A stretch of 64,000 nucleotides of DNA from Trichostrongylus colubriformis (Eukaryota; Nematoda; Chromadorea; Rhabditida; Trichostrongylidae): the NCBI GenBank assembly GCA_963978905.1, contig OZ022260.1:35357326-35421325 (forward strand), read 5' to 3'. Below, one piece after another: positions 22,567 to 34,042 of this stretch. The notes below the pieces were generated by a model. The model was given only the letters and a program-made list of their open reading frames with translations, was not told where the DNA came from and did not search any database. A program made the translations under genes and the position numbers. Position 1 is the first letter of the stretch, and each line of letters opens with the position of its first letter.

Positions 22567-23367
22567 GGGTGAAGGGAGGTGTTCAAGATACGTGGGTCGA
22601 ATTCAGACAGAAGCCGTGGAATTCAAGAGTGCGAACATCGTTGGATGCGTTGTGAAATAGAACGAGAGGTTATCGCTAAATCAATACGACAAACGATTTA
22701 CAAGTAATGCAGATTGTAACGATATATCAGATACAAACGAAACGTCCTACGAGATACCCACACTCAGTACGGCGCCGCTTAGCGCGCCCCAGCAACGATG
22801 CGCACGCGACCGCCCGCGCTGTCGCACCTTAGGTTTAGATACGATCGCCATCTTAGATGTGCAGATTTCCTGGGACGATATAATCCAACTCGGACTCGCT
22901 ACGGGCGCCACGCGGATTTTTGGCGTAATTATCCCCACCCGCCTAGTAGGATCTGAGTGATGAGGTTTTTCACTTTTGTTGATTTTAACTAGCTGTTTTC
23001 GCTGCGCAATCAACAAAAGTCAAAAATCTGCGGTACGAAAGTAGTTACAAACATGCTGAGATACGGGTCCTTTGCCATGTACGGGACCTGAATACACACC
23101 CAATGCTTTCGGGGACGCGTGCCAATGCAGCCCTTGCTGACCAAAAGGTTACACAAGATATGTACCTCCAAAACTCAAGCGATAGGGTCAATCGAACCAT
23201 TCTGCAAATATTCCGTGTCACCCAATAATAGTGGCATGGCATAAGCTCTGATTACCTTGAGGGACAGTAGCATGTGCAGGCAGAGGAACAACACAACGTT
23301 TTCATTTACACACAGAGAAACCAGCCCCTTCGCTGTACAACATTATTCTCCTGAAACAAATCCGTAA

Positions 23368-23515
23368 GGCAGTGTTCAGAGTTCACGATTCAGGCGATCG
23401 CGCGATCGCGTGCTTTACGCGATCGCGTGATCGCCTGAATCACCCAATCAATATGTATCTTTTTCCTTCCGCCTGAATCGCGTGATCGTCTGCATCGTGA
23501 ACTATGAACACTGCC
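23368..23515. mobile_element. 148-bp palindromic MITE with TAA duplication
   Basis: Ends GGCAGTGTTC and GAACACTGCC, flanked by TAA (23365-23367, 23516-23518), fit PIF/Harbinger. The left part holds a near-perfect hairpin of GATTCAGGCGATCGCG repeats around a CTTTA loop (23397-23447), and CGATCGCG occurs repeatedly. Confidence 0.75.
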
Positions 23516-23656
23516 TAAGGCCTCGGCATGCACCGCACACCAGTCCACCTATTTTGATTGTTCGATTTGTCAGTTACATATTTCCCTTCTTCTACTTATT
23601 TCCTATCCCTCTTTCTGACAATGTGACTAATGATTTGTTCTCCCAGCCTAAGCATA

Positions 23657-23896
23657 TCTACGCGTGCATTCAAATAAATAAATAAGTAAACTACCAAGCT
23701 TTTCCGTATGTACGAAAAAGATCAAGCAAGCGGAAAGAACCAGTCGCATTACATTCACCATTTTGAATGCAGTGGTCAGTTTCGATACATCATGAGCTAT
23801 AACCGATATAAATCTCTCGCCTTGCACATGACACAGTTCTTTGGCTAATTCAGTGCTAACAGACAGATTAATAAAGCATTTATACACGAATTTCAA
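23657..23896 (-). other. Possible signal-peptide exon, weak
   Basis: Downstream of the membrane-protein gene on the same strand, MVNVMRLVLSACLIFFV is a good hydrophobic leader, followed by a possible GTAGTT donor. No later exon is found, and the frame may simply be 3' flank of the gene above. Confidence 0.15.
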
Positions 23897-23947
23897 AAAT
23901 TGTCGATAACGAATCAGTTCAGGAAAAATATTGAAGTCTTCAAATTG

Positions 23948-24563
23948 CTACTGTTTGGAGCGAATCTGCTCTCCGCCGGTGACTGACTTAGGGCCAGCCT
24001 TCTCTGTCGATCCGCTTTCCTTTGACCCTACCGTCTTATCAGTGGTGCTACTTCCAGCTGATTTTATGCCTGTTGATGCCGATTTCACTTCACTGGAACC
24101 AGACGACTTGGGACCTTTCGGTGTTGTTCCAGCACCTCCTTCAGGACCTGCCTTCTTCTACAAAACTGAATTTCAATTTATTTGAACATGGCAATGAAAT
24201 GAGCAATGCATCTACCTCATGCTGCATTCCTCGGATTTTTATTACGAGTACTATGATGACAGCAATCAAAATGAGGCAGAGAATTCCTAGTCCTATCAAG
24301 GGGAGCCTTAAAAGATCGCACGATTTAAGGCTGTACAAATAAGGAACATTCAAAAACAAAATTTGTCGCCGTCACCAGAGGCATTCAGGATCGCGTGTAT
24401 TCAAAAAAATTTTTGACGTATGACGAAGACAATAAGATAAAGGGAGCGGGGTGGCATGGGAGAAAGAGGAGGTAATGATCGTTTTAAAGCGAACATTCGA
24501 GGTCAGATGGAGAATCGGTGGAGAAACCAGGATCAAAAGCGACGCTGTGGTCTGTATTCGCAT
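23948..24563 (-). CDS. Small single-pass membrane protein with low-complexity tail (3 exons)
   Basis: Exons on the minus strand: 24563-24376, 24330-24216, 24157-23948. Introns are 45 bp (GTGACG...TTTGTACAG) and 58 bp (GTAGAT...TTTTGTAG), typical nematode sizes, and both keep frame. The predicted product is ~170 residues. A hydrophobic N-terminus (LLILVSPPILHL) could be a signal peptide. Exon 2 encodes a clear membrane helix (LPLIGLGILCLILIAVIIVL) followed by basic residues (VIKIR). Exon 3 is a hydrophilic Gly/Ser/Lys/Thr-rich tail with PKGPKSSGSSEV and KSAGSSTTDK, ending IRSKQ-stop. I do not recognise the family. The helix, basic edge and polar tail suggest a type I or signal-anchor protein with a cytosolic or extracellular tail. 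Exons 2 and 3 are convincing. Exon 1 and its start are less certain; a different 5' exon is possible. Confidence 0.6.
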
Positions 24564-24564
24564 C

Positions 24565-25070
24565 TACCGCTCATCTCTTCAAATTGCAACATCACCTTTC
24601 GGGGTTGCTTGCTAAAGGAGATGTCATTCTTTGTCTCGTGTGGTGTACTTCATTAATTCATGATGCTATGAATTAAGTGAGCAGCAAACAGCAGCAATGA
24701 AGTGAAACAACAGGTGTCGTGTGTAAATGTCTGCAGCCTAACGAAATGCAAGCGTCACGGTAGGTCCTACCGTAGGCCAAAATTGTCATCGTCTGGTGTC
24801 TTTAAGTATCAATCATCACTGGAGCTGCGCGCCCCGTGCGCTATGCCAGTTCACCTCATTGTCTTCGCGGCAGCAACGATAAAAGGGGATTGCACAGATC
24901 TGTAGGGCATGGCGGCCCTACGCAGCACATAACAAGCGGAAGTGAGACCTGCACACAAAGCGACCGTACTCGTCTAAGGCTTTTGATGTCGCTTCCTGTG
25001 TCAGCTATCACCGTTAGACGCGCCACATAATGTTTCCCGGTCCTAGGGCTTTATTTATAGGGATCACAGT
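24565..25070. other. Upstream flank of the membrane-protein gene; no further exon recognised
   Basis: Contains a fragment (24765-24805) of the poly-G repeat's outer end. A palindromic TTCATTAATTCATGATGCTATGAATTAAG stretch lies near 24650-24678, given here only by position and composition. Confidence 0.35.
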
Positions 25071-25109
25071 TTGACACACTCTGGCCATACGCTTTCACTG
25101 AGAAGAGCG

Positions 25110-25430
25110 CATTCACATATCGAAAGAACGGGTGTGGGCAGATATGACAACGAATCGCGTGGCCCCCCGCGGCGAGCGGCGCTGCGAGTGCGAGTACCAG
25201 TGGTAGGGCATGGCAGCCTTCAAGCGAGACAGTGTGGCATGGGTGGAGGAGGCAAGGTGGCATGGCTGGAGGAGGCAGTGTGGCATGGGTGGAGTGCAGA
25301 AGTGACGCTGCTACGCTCTGCCGGGCTCCCAAGGGCAAAATCGATTCGGCAAGTCGTGCTGATGGCGCCACGAGCTAAACGCCGCGAAGCGATTCGCTGT
25401 CATATTCGCCCACACCCCGAAAGAACAGGA
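25110..25430. repeat. Inverted-repeat element, GC-rich
   Basis: AAGAACGGGTGTGGGCAGAT... (25120) is repeated inverted at 25395-25425. The centre has three GGCATGGGTGGAGGAGGCA-like units (25205-25300). A long open frame across it is an artefact of repeat composition. Confidence 0.5.
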
Positions 25431-25529
25431 GGTGTCGACGATACTTTGTATCGTCTCAGTTACAGGATAATGCTCGGCACTATTCAACCATTCCAACCCC
25501 AGACACCGCGAGTTGGTCGAAAAAAAATT

Positions 25530-25730
25530 TCTGCTGAAACTTCGCCCAGGGAGGTTACTTGGGGTGCTGATCACGAATATGACATCCGCTTTTGGCGTTT
25601 GCATCAAATTGGTGCAATTGCACCATGTTGGTGCAACAACAGGTTTTCACCAAATTCGCTGAAACTTTGTTCAGGAAGGTTACTCGGGGTGCTGATCACG
25701 AATATGATATCCGTTTGAGGCGCTAGCGTC
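25530..25730 (+). repeat. ~120-bp repeat pair with GTGCTGATCACGAATATGA
   Basis: Two direct units (25545-25600 and 25655-25712) with the TTGGTGCAA motif between them. Inverted relatives are at 25995-26170. Confidence 0.7.
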
Positions 25731-25794
25731 GTTCAGTTCCATTGCAGTGCAAATATAGTGGGGCACCACACTGTTCGCGCAATTTTTGGCTTAG

Positions 25795-26170
25795 CCTTGA
25801 GGAGGAAGGAAACCTTCCCTTCCCTTTCAAGGCTTAGGCGAAAATATACACTTGAGTGTGCAATGATGATAGGATAGTATCAAATGATAGATGATAGCGG
25901 AAATATAACGCTCTCCAGCTAAATAAGCACTGTAGCAGGAATGAACATGACTGGCGCGATCTTGAAAGGCGTGAAAATGGCGCTCGCACTGAAAACCAAT
26001 GTCATATCCGTGATCAGCACCCCAAACAACCCTCCTGGGCAAAGTTTCAGCCATTTCGGTGAAAGCGAGTTGTTGCACCAACATGGTGCGATCTACCAAA
26101 TTGGCGCTGGCGTCGAAAACGGATGTCATATTCGTGATCAGCACCTCTAATAACCGATATAGGCGAAGTT
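25795..26170 (-). repeat. Inverted partner units of the 25.5-kb repeat
   Basis: GTGATCAGCACC occurs at 26011 and 26138 within sequence complementary to 25530-25710. An AAGCCTTGA/TCAAGGCTTAGG palindrome flanks the pair at 25793-25840. Confidence 0.65.
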
Positions 26171-26219
26171 TCAACGAAAATTATTTTTTGACCCACTCGC
26201 GGTATCTGGGGTTGGAATA

Positions 26220-27160
26220 GTTGAGTAGTGCCTAATGCTCTCCATTCTCAGTAATTAGGCCACCCAAAAATGATACAACACAAGAATATTTGCTAGTTTT
26301 TTTCCTTGAAGTCTGGTATCGCAGTGATAGCTCCGCTTCGAAATCTACACGGTCTACAAGGTTGTAAGGCCAGCTGGAACAACGGTGGTACTGTGAAATC
26401 ACTTTTGAACGTGACCACCCACACGTGCACAACCTTTAACTCGTCTCGTTGTTCTTCTGCACAGCAGCTCGATTTATTCGCTGGAGTTTGAGGTCTTGTG
26501 AGCATAAGTGAGTTTTATAATACTTAGATTCGAAGGTGAAAGACAAGGCTACAACATGATCTGCGTAATGTTTTATGTTGAGATATTTGACCGCTCAGAC
26601 ATTCATCCTACTTCACCAGCTCGCTGCTGAACTTCGGAGTGAACCGAAAAATCATGTGAACCGAAGAGCCTTTTGCGAAGCTTTCACCAGGTGCATAACA
26701 CTGTTCACTATACGGTTGCTAATGAGAATCACATTCTCAAACAGCTCAACACATTTTAACAGCTAGATTATAAGTACGTTCGTTCTCATTCCCATGTCTG
26801 AGCTCTTCTAGTGCACGAAATTTCCACCTCTTGCGAGGCCACAGCATCTGAGAGCCTCTCTGATGCTAGCTGTCGATGATCAAGCGGTCCCGGGCTACAA
26901 CGCCCACAACACGGGAACGCAATTCCATACATCGCCGACGCTTGCTCACAAAATTTTTGAATTGCCGAAAAGCGAAAGAAAAGCGGTCGGACAAAGTGGC
27001 TTTCTAATTCGTTGTATGCCAGGAGCATACCACAAATTTTCTACGCTTACTCCCACATGTGCCCGTAGCCGTGAGAAGAAAGTAAACAACGTGGACCCTT
27101 AATAAAATGAAATCGCAACAAAATTTTGGTAGCCGGAAGAAGTCTTGAGAACGAACCACA
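26220..27160. other. No gene recognised
   Basis: Two modest open frames (plus 26306-26491; minus 26786-27028) have cysteines and sequons but no clean splice context. I leave them uncalled. Confidence 0.3.
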
Positions 27161-27164
27161 AAGT

Positions 27165-27600
27165 ACCGTGGAAGGGAGGAATTGAGAGGAAAACCTTAAG
27201 TTCTAAGTGAAGCCTTGTGGTTTTGGAATAGCCACTATGAGAAAGGAATGACGCAGCCTCAGGGACAACGAAGTACGAAATGCATAAGATCGGAACTAAG
27301 TGCGGGCCACGTCGTGGATTGATTATGCTGCAGTGGGATACCGTGTTTCAGTTTGCCCTAGTCTCCAATTCTTGTCGACTGGATCCACCAGTTCACCATC
27401 TTTGAATGAAATCGTTCCAGTGAGCCCAAAACGCAAACAGTGCATTTTGTGTCGCTGTCAATTCTCTTTCGCTTGGCATATGGTATTACTGTGGCCAACA
27501 CATATGTAGTACGGTGAGCAACCTCCAAATTTTGAAGGGAAAGTTTGTATTTGGAAAAAACATTACTTATCGAGTTACCAATCAGTCCACAAAACGTAAG
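27165..27600. repeat. Diverged repeat, copy 1
   Basis: Aligns imperfectly with 28720-29110: GGGAGGAATTGAGAGGAAAA, then AAGGAATGA(C/T)GC, then AATTCTTGTCG(A/G)CTGGA. A third fragment lies at 28235-28310 (GACAAAAATTGACCAAACTGG). Confidence 0.55.
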
Positions 27601-27872
27601 CAACCATTCATTTATCGCAATCAAAGCATTTTGGAAGGCCATATTGAGGAGTATGGGGAATCGCGCATTTGGTTTCTTTCCTAATTCTTAGAGGCACCGT
27701 GGGATCAAAAAAAAAGTGGCGTGCTTCACCGCTCATGGATGGTATGGCAAAAATATCTCTCCTCTAGGAAGTCCTTTCAGTCTTAGAGTGCTACGAAGAA
27801 TACTCTCTTTCCGACAGACATGAATATTATAGGTATCACTGGCGTTCTGAATGTGTTCCTAGGACAACTTAC

Positions 27873-28143
27873 CCTTGACTTTCGCAGGATGGGCATTTCT
27901 CCTCAGTGTCCTGCGACTTCTCAGCCTGCAATAGGCCGTGTAACATGTAGTTTCATCAAGTAAGGCCATTTTCTCCCAAAGGTCCCAAAATGCACATTCG
28001 TGATAGTCTGTAGGGAGCACACATACGCACGTACCCCCAGCTACTCGGAAATCGAGTGCGATGCGCTGCGTGCGAGCCAGGGGCGAGTTGTATTGGGTCA
28101 TTTCATTAGTAGTTTTTTTTTCAAACAAAAATTTTTCCCTCAA
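27873..28143 (-). CDS. Candidate exon of an unknown protein
   Basis: The minus-strand open stretch includes GGTCVCVLPTDYHECAFW and LLDETTCYTAYCRLRSRR and ends at a consensus donor (GG/GTAAGT, 27872-27867). Its six cysteines and good amino-acid balance look protein-like. The 5' limit is unclear: it could begin at an internal ATG (28108) or at an upstream acceptor. No downstream exon was found before 27600. It may be a pseudogene fragment. Confidence 0.35.
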
Positions 28144-28699
28144 AACTACAGGTTTCTGCAGTATGGCACATATCGTTCGGAGGAGACTTTTCTGCTCTAC
28201 AAAATGACATGTTCAGTTTTTGTGTGCGTCATAATAGGGCCGATTTTCAAGCCGGCGAAACAGTTGGTTTAGACGACAAAAATTGACCAAACTGGCTATC
28301 AATAAAACACTATATTTTACTTCAGGAAACTTAACCAATCATGGGTCCTGCACTCAGCCCCGACCGCCTCTGCAAGTCCCACCAACTCTTTGCTTACAAA
28401 GTCACGTGGCTCTTTTTTCACATTTAGTTTTCTCACACAACTCGGTGATTTTTGATATTCTTCGAACCGAGGCGAGAAAATCTTCTTAAACATTCATTTG
28501 AAAGAGTGGTGAAACGTGAAGTACAGGTAATAAGTATGGAGGGACAAGTAAACATTACTCACCGGAATTTTGAGTTTTTATTGAAAAAATGAATTGCGCT
28601 TTAATGTCAATGGGCAGTCATCACACAGTATCAAAATTCAATATAATCACAGCCAAAACAAAAACGAAACATATTCTTGACAGAGCAAGAAAATTCTTC

Positions 28700-29115
28700 C
28701 GAATGGTTCATAAAACAATGCTGAGCGAGGGAATTGAGAGGAAAATTTTTTTCTAAGTAGACGTGAGTGCTTTCAGAAAGGAAGTTTAAGGAAATTCAGG
28801 AAAAGAATGATGCGGCTTCTCGATCAACCAAATATTGAAAATTGCAGAAAAGGTCGAGGCTAGTACGGGACACGTGATAGCTTGAGGTTAAATATAGCGG
28901 TGAACTTAGTTGCCGGTTTGGTCAATTCTTGTCGGCTGGACCTACTCCCTCGCCAGCCTAGAAATCGGCCCCGTTCCATCCATCTCGAAAGTTGAACATC
29001 ACTTTTTGTAGGGCAGAAGAATCTCTTTCCAATGATATTTGACTTGCTGTCGAAACTTGAAATTTTTTGGGAAAACTTTTACTTGAAAAAACGATATTGT
29101 CAAGGAATGACCAAA
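28700..29115. repeat. Diverged repeat, copy 2
   Basis: Partner of 27165-27600, about 1.55 kb away in direct orientation. It shares the AATTCTTGTCGGCTGGA box. Confidence 0.55.
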
Positions 29116-29339
29116 TAGTTTGATGACGAGGCGATTACAGTTTCCTTCACCTTATTCAAGAGGTAGAAAGAGGTATTCGTCTCAAGATCCAACCACATCG
29201 GGGCGTCTAGGTCGCATGCATCGCGCCATCCATGCGCACGGTCACGAGAATTTTCTGTTCTTATGCCACATAGAAAAAAGCCTTTCTGGAGCCTGGTGTA
29301 GGAGGGAAATCTATCGAAAAATAATCATTTAATATAGGG

Positions 29340-30310
29340 CGACTTCTCCAAAAACACCAGAAGAGCGACGTGTGAGACCTCGCTCTAGCCGGTATGAAGC
29401 TTACTGAAGTATGCAACCAGTGGAAGAATCGGTATCAGAGAAATCAACGAGCGTGACTCTCGATTTTTTGCACTTCGCACATCATGTATAGGATGTCTTA
29501 TATTTTAACGCTTTTTGAAAAGTTCCATCGAATGATTTCGCGAAGTCACCTTCAATGCGATGGTAGAAATTCTCGTAGTGTCTGTGACATATTTAACACT
29601 TGTCGTGACGGCTTCCGTAGTGGTTGTGGGTGTTGTCGTAGTTGTACTAGGAGACATTATAAGGTTTTCTTGTTCAATATAAAAGCTTAGAAACAACAGT
29701 CTGAACTATTACATACTGGAATTCTGGCAAGGTGTCCTTTCCTTTAATAAGTATAGCACCTGAAAAAAAGTGACGTGAAATAGCAAACGATGCGTTTGCT
29801 ACATACAATACGCTCAACTAGGATGTACCTGTTCGCAACCAATTCGCAACCAACTCAGCAGCCCTTCTTTGTCCAAAATCTTTCGTAACAGCTTTTAATT
29901 TCTGTAAATACCTCATTGCCATTCTCATAATAACAAGTCTCATGTTTTCGTATTTTCTGTGTCGGGCCCTGCAAGGCACAACGACGTTGCAGCAAAGGTT
30001 CTTTAAAAGTAGCTCAACGACAATAAGCGGCTATTTGATTGTGGTTATTATTCGATTCCTTGACTCTAACCTATAGACTAGGGCGTCTAACCTATAGACT
30101 AGGGCATTCAATCGATACGGTGTTGACACGATATAATGGGAACCAACTTTGCTGGCGCACAATGCTGCGTGCATCGCATAACGTTATAACGTAGAATGCA
30201 AGGTAGGCTCAATATATGGTGATAGCATTTTGAAATAAGCCCGTTTTGCAGCGTGATGCACGTAGTAATATGCGCAAGCAAAGCTGGTGTACTAATAGGA
30301 GACTTCGGTT
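29340..30310. other. Mostly unannotated; Thr-rich candidate exon
   Basis: On the minus strand 29646-29550 is bordered by TCTCCTAG and AAG/GTGAC and encodes a Thr-rich, mucin-like stretch (TTTTPTTTTEAVTT). A 22-bp tandem duplication (CTAACCTATAGACTAGGGC) is at 30068-30108. No other feature. Confidence 0.3.
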
Positions 30311-30312
30311 TA

Positions 30313-30834
30313 AAGGCACATTCCAGGATTAGGGAAACATTGCAGCCCTTTCACATGACCTAATATGTAGTTCTCCAAACGGGCAGAGAAGCTGTGCACA
30401 TATCGAAGCGCCATGATGAGTCATCGCAGCGTGCGGAGCTCTCGAAGCGAGCTCGGCCGCACCCTAGAGCTCGGACGCTCCCATTTCAGACGTGATTGCT
30501 GGCAATGACGGTGGCAATGATGGCAGCAACGTGGCAACTGAGGCCTACGATTTGTGTGATAATATAAGATAAGGAAGAGATTCCAATGATAAAGGAGACA
30601 TTGACATGAGGGAACAGGTGGAATCCTAGAGTTCCTTCTGATACCAGCCAGCGGAAACTGATTCAGAGGCTCGTTTTCACGCGGAAATCTCGATCAAGGC
30701 CAGATGAGAGGAGGTCTTATTTTTGCCTTTTTCGGGGACTTTTTTCGAATTTTTCTTTGTACGCGTATTCCTCAGCATTTCGGATTCCATAGTTTAGCGC
30801 TTTAACCCACTCAGGTAATCCTGGAATGTGCCTT
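30313..30834. mobile_element. TA-flanked MITE (AAGGCACATTCC family), copy 1
   Basis: Left end AAGGCACATTCCAGGATTA and right end TAATCCTGGAATGTGCCTT, with TA outside each. The GAGCTC-rich centre is not coding. Related elements: 31473-31783, 35613-36068, 41659-41924. Confidence 0.75.
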
Positions 30835-30839
30835 TAAAA

Positions 30840-31465
30840 GGAATAGTGGGCATGCAAAAATAGTTAATTATCAGCGGTATGTTAGCGAAAGCAAAGAAAT
30901 GCGAATTCAAAATAATTATAGTTGTAAGTCATCTTTTCGCCCTCTTTGCTCCTTTTCGCTACCTCTGAAAGCATTGATCCATTAAACATACTGAGAAAAA
31001 ACTCAAATCAAGAGCAAAGCGCAGAAACCTTAGTAGTTATAAGAAACAAATGAAATATATTCGGAATAGTTTGAATGCACTTTGTGAAGTAGTTTTCCCC
31101 TGACTTAGAAAGGGGCACACCGAACACACAATACGGCACACAGTTCCTTGTGCTACAAAGAAAGATCGCAGCAACCTTTCTTCATCAGTGATTATCGATT
31201 CTAATCACCCACCAGTGATGTCTCCCACCACCTTCCATAACACTTCAAAAATTCAGGATTATGTGAGAGCGTGAGTTGAGGATTTCAGGTCAAATACACA
31301 GACATACACACCAAAAAACGCTTAGCGGCTTATTCACAAGTATCACTCTGTCGCCTCAGTCATTCTTCAGCAAATTCTACTAGTAGGAGACCGTCACTAA
31401 AGAGGATGGTCTCAGTCGAAGAATACTCCGATTCGTACGAGGATTAGGGCGCGCATGTTCACAGG
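30840..31465. other. No gene recognised
   Basis: Around 31270-31325 the minus strand resembles a very old Helitron-like head (TGTATGTCTGTG before a GACCTGAAAT box). The rest is unassigned. Confidence 0.3.
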
Positions 31466-31472
31466 GGTTCCA

Positions 31473-31783
31473 GGGCACGTTTCCCGATAATCAGATGGTC
31501 GACTTACCTCCTTGGAATATTGGATCCTTAAGCAACCAATCAGGCTGCACTTTCTCGCGTTACCACGGTGCTCTATCACGGCGCTACACCTGCTCAAACC
31601 CACTCCGATGCCATCCATGAGCTTCCTTAATGGCCAACCAAGCGAAAAGGGTGACGTCGGAGTGGGTTCGAGAAGGTGTAGCATCGTGATAACGCACCGT
31701 GGGTCCAGCCCGAGTAGTTGAGCACGGATCTTTTGTTCCAAAAAAGGTTAATCAACCCACCTGACTATCGCGATGTGTGCCTT
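31473..31783. mobile_element. MITE of the AAGGCAC family, copy 2
   Basis: Ends GGGCACGTTTCCCGATAATC and ...GACTATCGCGATGTGTGCC. An inner palindrome pairs GGTGTAGC... (about 31672-31682) with GCTACACCT (31583-31592), around GACGTCGGAGTGGG. Confidence 0.6.
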
Positions 31784-31789
31784 CGAATT

Positions 31790-33345
31790 AAACCCCACGA
31801 AATCATCAGAATGGTGTCCTACTTTCCTGGAGCATGTCCTTGGAAAACTGCTCAGGTTGCACCTTTGTCGCAGCTACACGGTCCACCCTTATAGCGTTGG
31901 ACGTGCTGAAGCATAACCAAGCCGCGATCATCTAACCAAAACCCTCCCGGCTTTAGATGAACGGATTTCTGGCATGGCGCTCGGGTGCAAAAGGAAACTT
32001 GCGATTAGTGGAGATAATTCAATGAAGCAGCCGTCAGATCTATGGAATTATTTTCGAAAATATCCAAAAAGGTGAAGAGCTTTGAGATTCCCGAAATTGT
32101 CATGAAAAAGGACACATATAAAGAGATGTCACAGTAACGCAGGAAGTCTTCTAGATTTTGGCATGCTTGTCTTTCATTGAACAGCATTCCTTTAGAAGTC
32201 CGTACGGTAGATTTCCAGACCGCGTTCATACTCAGCGCCTGCAGGGCGTGGTTGCGTTCACAGGCAGCGAGGCAGAGTGGCACGGGAGAGATGCAGATGC
32301 AAGCAGCGAAGCAGAGTGCCAAAGGCAGAGACGCCATTTTATATGCAACTGAGTACCGCTACGGCGATATTTTGTAAACATCGGCTATCGACCACTGGAA
32401 TCACTGCTTTTTCCGCAAAGAGTTAGAAGCGGTTACTGTGCCATACAACAAGTGCGAACAGTGGTGGAGCTTTAAACTTCGCACCATCACTTATTATCGG
32501 TCGATGTCGACCAGAGGTCTCGGATTTGCGCAGATGACCCAGCATATGGCTGCTAAATCACATCGTATAATGACCACAGTTCAGCTTATTTTCGCGTAGC
32601 CCAATCTTCGCTCTGACATGCTACATTGCGTAACTAGAACTGGTAAATGCGATAAAGGAGAAACGTTACTTCAAATGTTTCCGGCTGAGTTGCACAAATG
32701 GACGAGCTGTTGCATTGGCACGCTACGGCGCCAAAGCGTATTGCTGACGCACCTTAAATACCGACATCAGAAATATCATTGACAAGAAAAGGTTCCTTTT
32801 TACGGTACTTTCTTTGCTCATATACATATGTACGCATCGATGAGCGATGCCTTCGAGATCACTCCTCATCAACAGGTAACTTGGCTGACACCTACACGAG
32901 TAAGAACTCCACATATAGAGTTATGGAAAATTTTCGTGGGACTTCAAAACAATTGTTGCACGGCAAGGAACTTTTCGGTTGCGTGACAAAAGTGTTGATA
33001 GGCGACGATGCCATTTCATGCTTCAATGGAATTTTCTGTCAGCAACAGAAGTAGTAACATTAAACCAAGGGACTATGTGAAGACCTCTCGACCAGATGAT
33101 GCGGGGTGTCATTCGGAGGAGACGAATAAGGTCACTGCTCCAGAGAGCATGCCATGTAGCCCATGTTGCAAATGAAAGGCATTTTACAGCATATTTCGAG
33201 CAGAGGTTTCCTTAAGGAGGTTGCTGTTTGGCACACTTTTGGAAAAGTTTTGTACCCATGAATCTCACGGCTCCATTGTGGAATTAAGACTCTGCCTTGG
33301 CAATAAGCCACATTTCAGGAAGGGACAGTGCTTAGTGCTCTTTTC
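31790..33345. other. Repeat debris; no gene accepted
   Basis: 31800-32060 resembles the 35680-35850 part of the AAGGCAC family. At 32827-32986 a plus-strand frame reads MYASMSDAFEITPHQQ and continues to a stop, but splice context and partner exons are lacking. Confidence 0.3.
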
Positions 33346-33643
33346 CTGCTAAACATATTGGGTAGTCTAAAAAGTCTTCTCGTATTTTTAAATACCGCTT
33401 TTTCCCTCCAAACTGCTTTCCAGCAATCTCTTCTGTACATACACATGTAGTACAAATCCACACGCATCTATAGGTATTATTGTCTTCCATCTCCCGGATA
33501 ACCCTTTTCGGCAAAATAAACATATCAACGGTCAACCTCATTTTCAATACAAAAACTTTTCTTTGAATGGCGTTAGAGAGGGAAAGGAAAAGGTGATAAT
33601 CCGATGGAGCAAGATCATGGCTATAAGGTGGATGGGGCAGCAA
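33332..33643 (-). pseudogene. mariner transposase C-terminus, left arm
   Basis: The minus-strand frame opens LPHPPYSHDLAPSDYHLF, the last catalytic block of DD34D mariner transposases. His replaces Pro in YSPDLAPSDY, but the catalytic Asp is present. The frame continues through SLSNAIQRK, after which it is frameshifted relative to the right arm. The DNA-binding region and first two Asp are absent. Confidence 0.8.
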
Positions 33644-34013
33644 TTTTTATCCAAGCTCGAGAATTTTTTGTCGAGTCACTTTTTCAATAGTGGGAAGACT
33701 TGCCAAAGAATTTTCGAGCTTGGATGAAAATTGCTGCCCCATCCACCTTATAGCCCTGATCTTGCTCCATCGGATTATCACCTTTTCCTTTCCCTGTCTA
33801 ACGCCATTCAAAGAAAAGTTTTTGTATTGAAAATGAGGTTGACCTTTGATATGCTTATTTTGCCGAAAAGGGTTATCCGGGAGATGGAAGACAATACCTA
33901 TAGATGCGTGTGGCCTTGTACTATATGTGCATGTACAGAAGAGATTGCTGGAAAGCAGTTTGGAGGGAAAAAGCGGTATTTAAAAATACGAGAAGACTTT
34001 TTAGACTACCCAA
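33358..34013. mobile_element. Fold-back mariner remnant 1
   Basis: TTGGGTAGTCTAAAAAGTCT and its complement form the ends, with TA at 33356-33357 and 34014-34015. Arms of ~310 bp (33358-33670, 33707-34013) are inverted copies of the 3' end of a mariner transposase gene, joined through a ~40-bp spacer. Confidence 0.85.
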
Positions 34014-34042
34014 TATTTGAGCCTCGAAGACCTCGTTTTTGA
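33731..34042 (+). pseudogene. mariner transposase C-terminus, right arm
   Basis: The plus-strand frame starts LPHPPYSPDLAPSDYHLF with the canonical third Asp. It is followed by a degenerate C-terminal tail with two Cys (CTICACTEE) and GGKKRYLKI. It is the mirror image of the left arm, and differs from it at scattered positions and by small indels. Confidence 0.8.

Noticed and set aside
25071..25718. 215-codon plus-strand open frame
   Set aside because: It runs through an inverted-repeat element and two direct repeat units, has no domain, and repeats the same peptide where the DNA repeats.
25530..26170. CRISPR-like short repeats
   Set aside because: Only two units per orientation, with related sequence between them.
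26306..26491. Plus-strand frame with cysteines and sequons
   Set aside because: Possible exon, but no clean acceptor or donor and no second exon; too weak to call.
27358..27642. 94-codon minus-strand frame with a hydrophobic N-terminus, possibly a receptor fragment
   Set aside because: It overlaps the diverged repeat at 27165-27600, whose other copy is not open.
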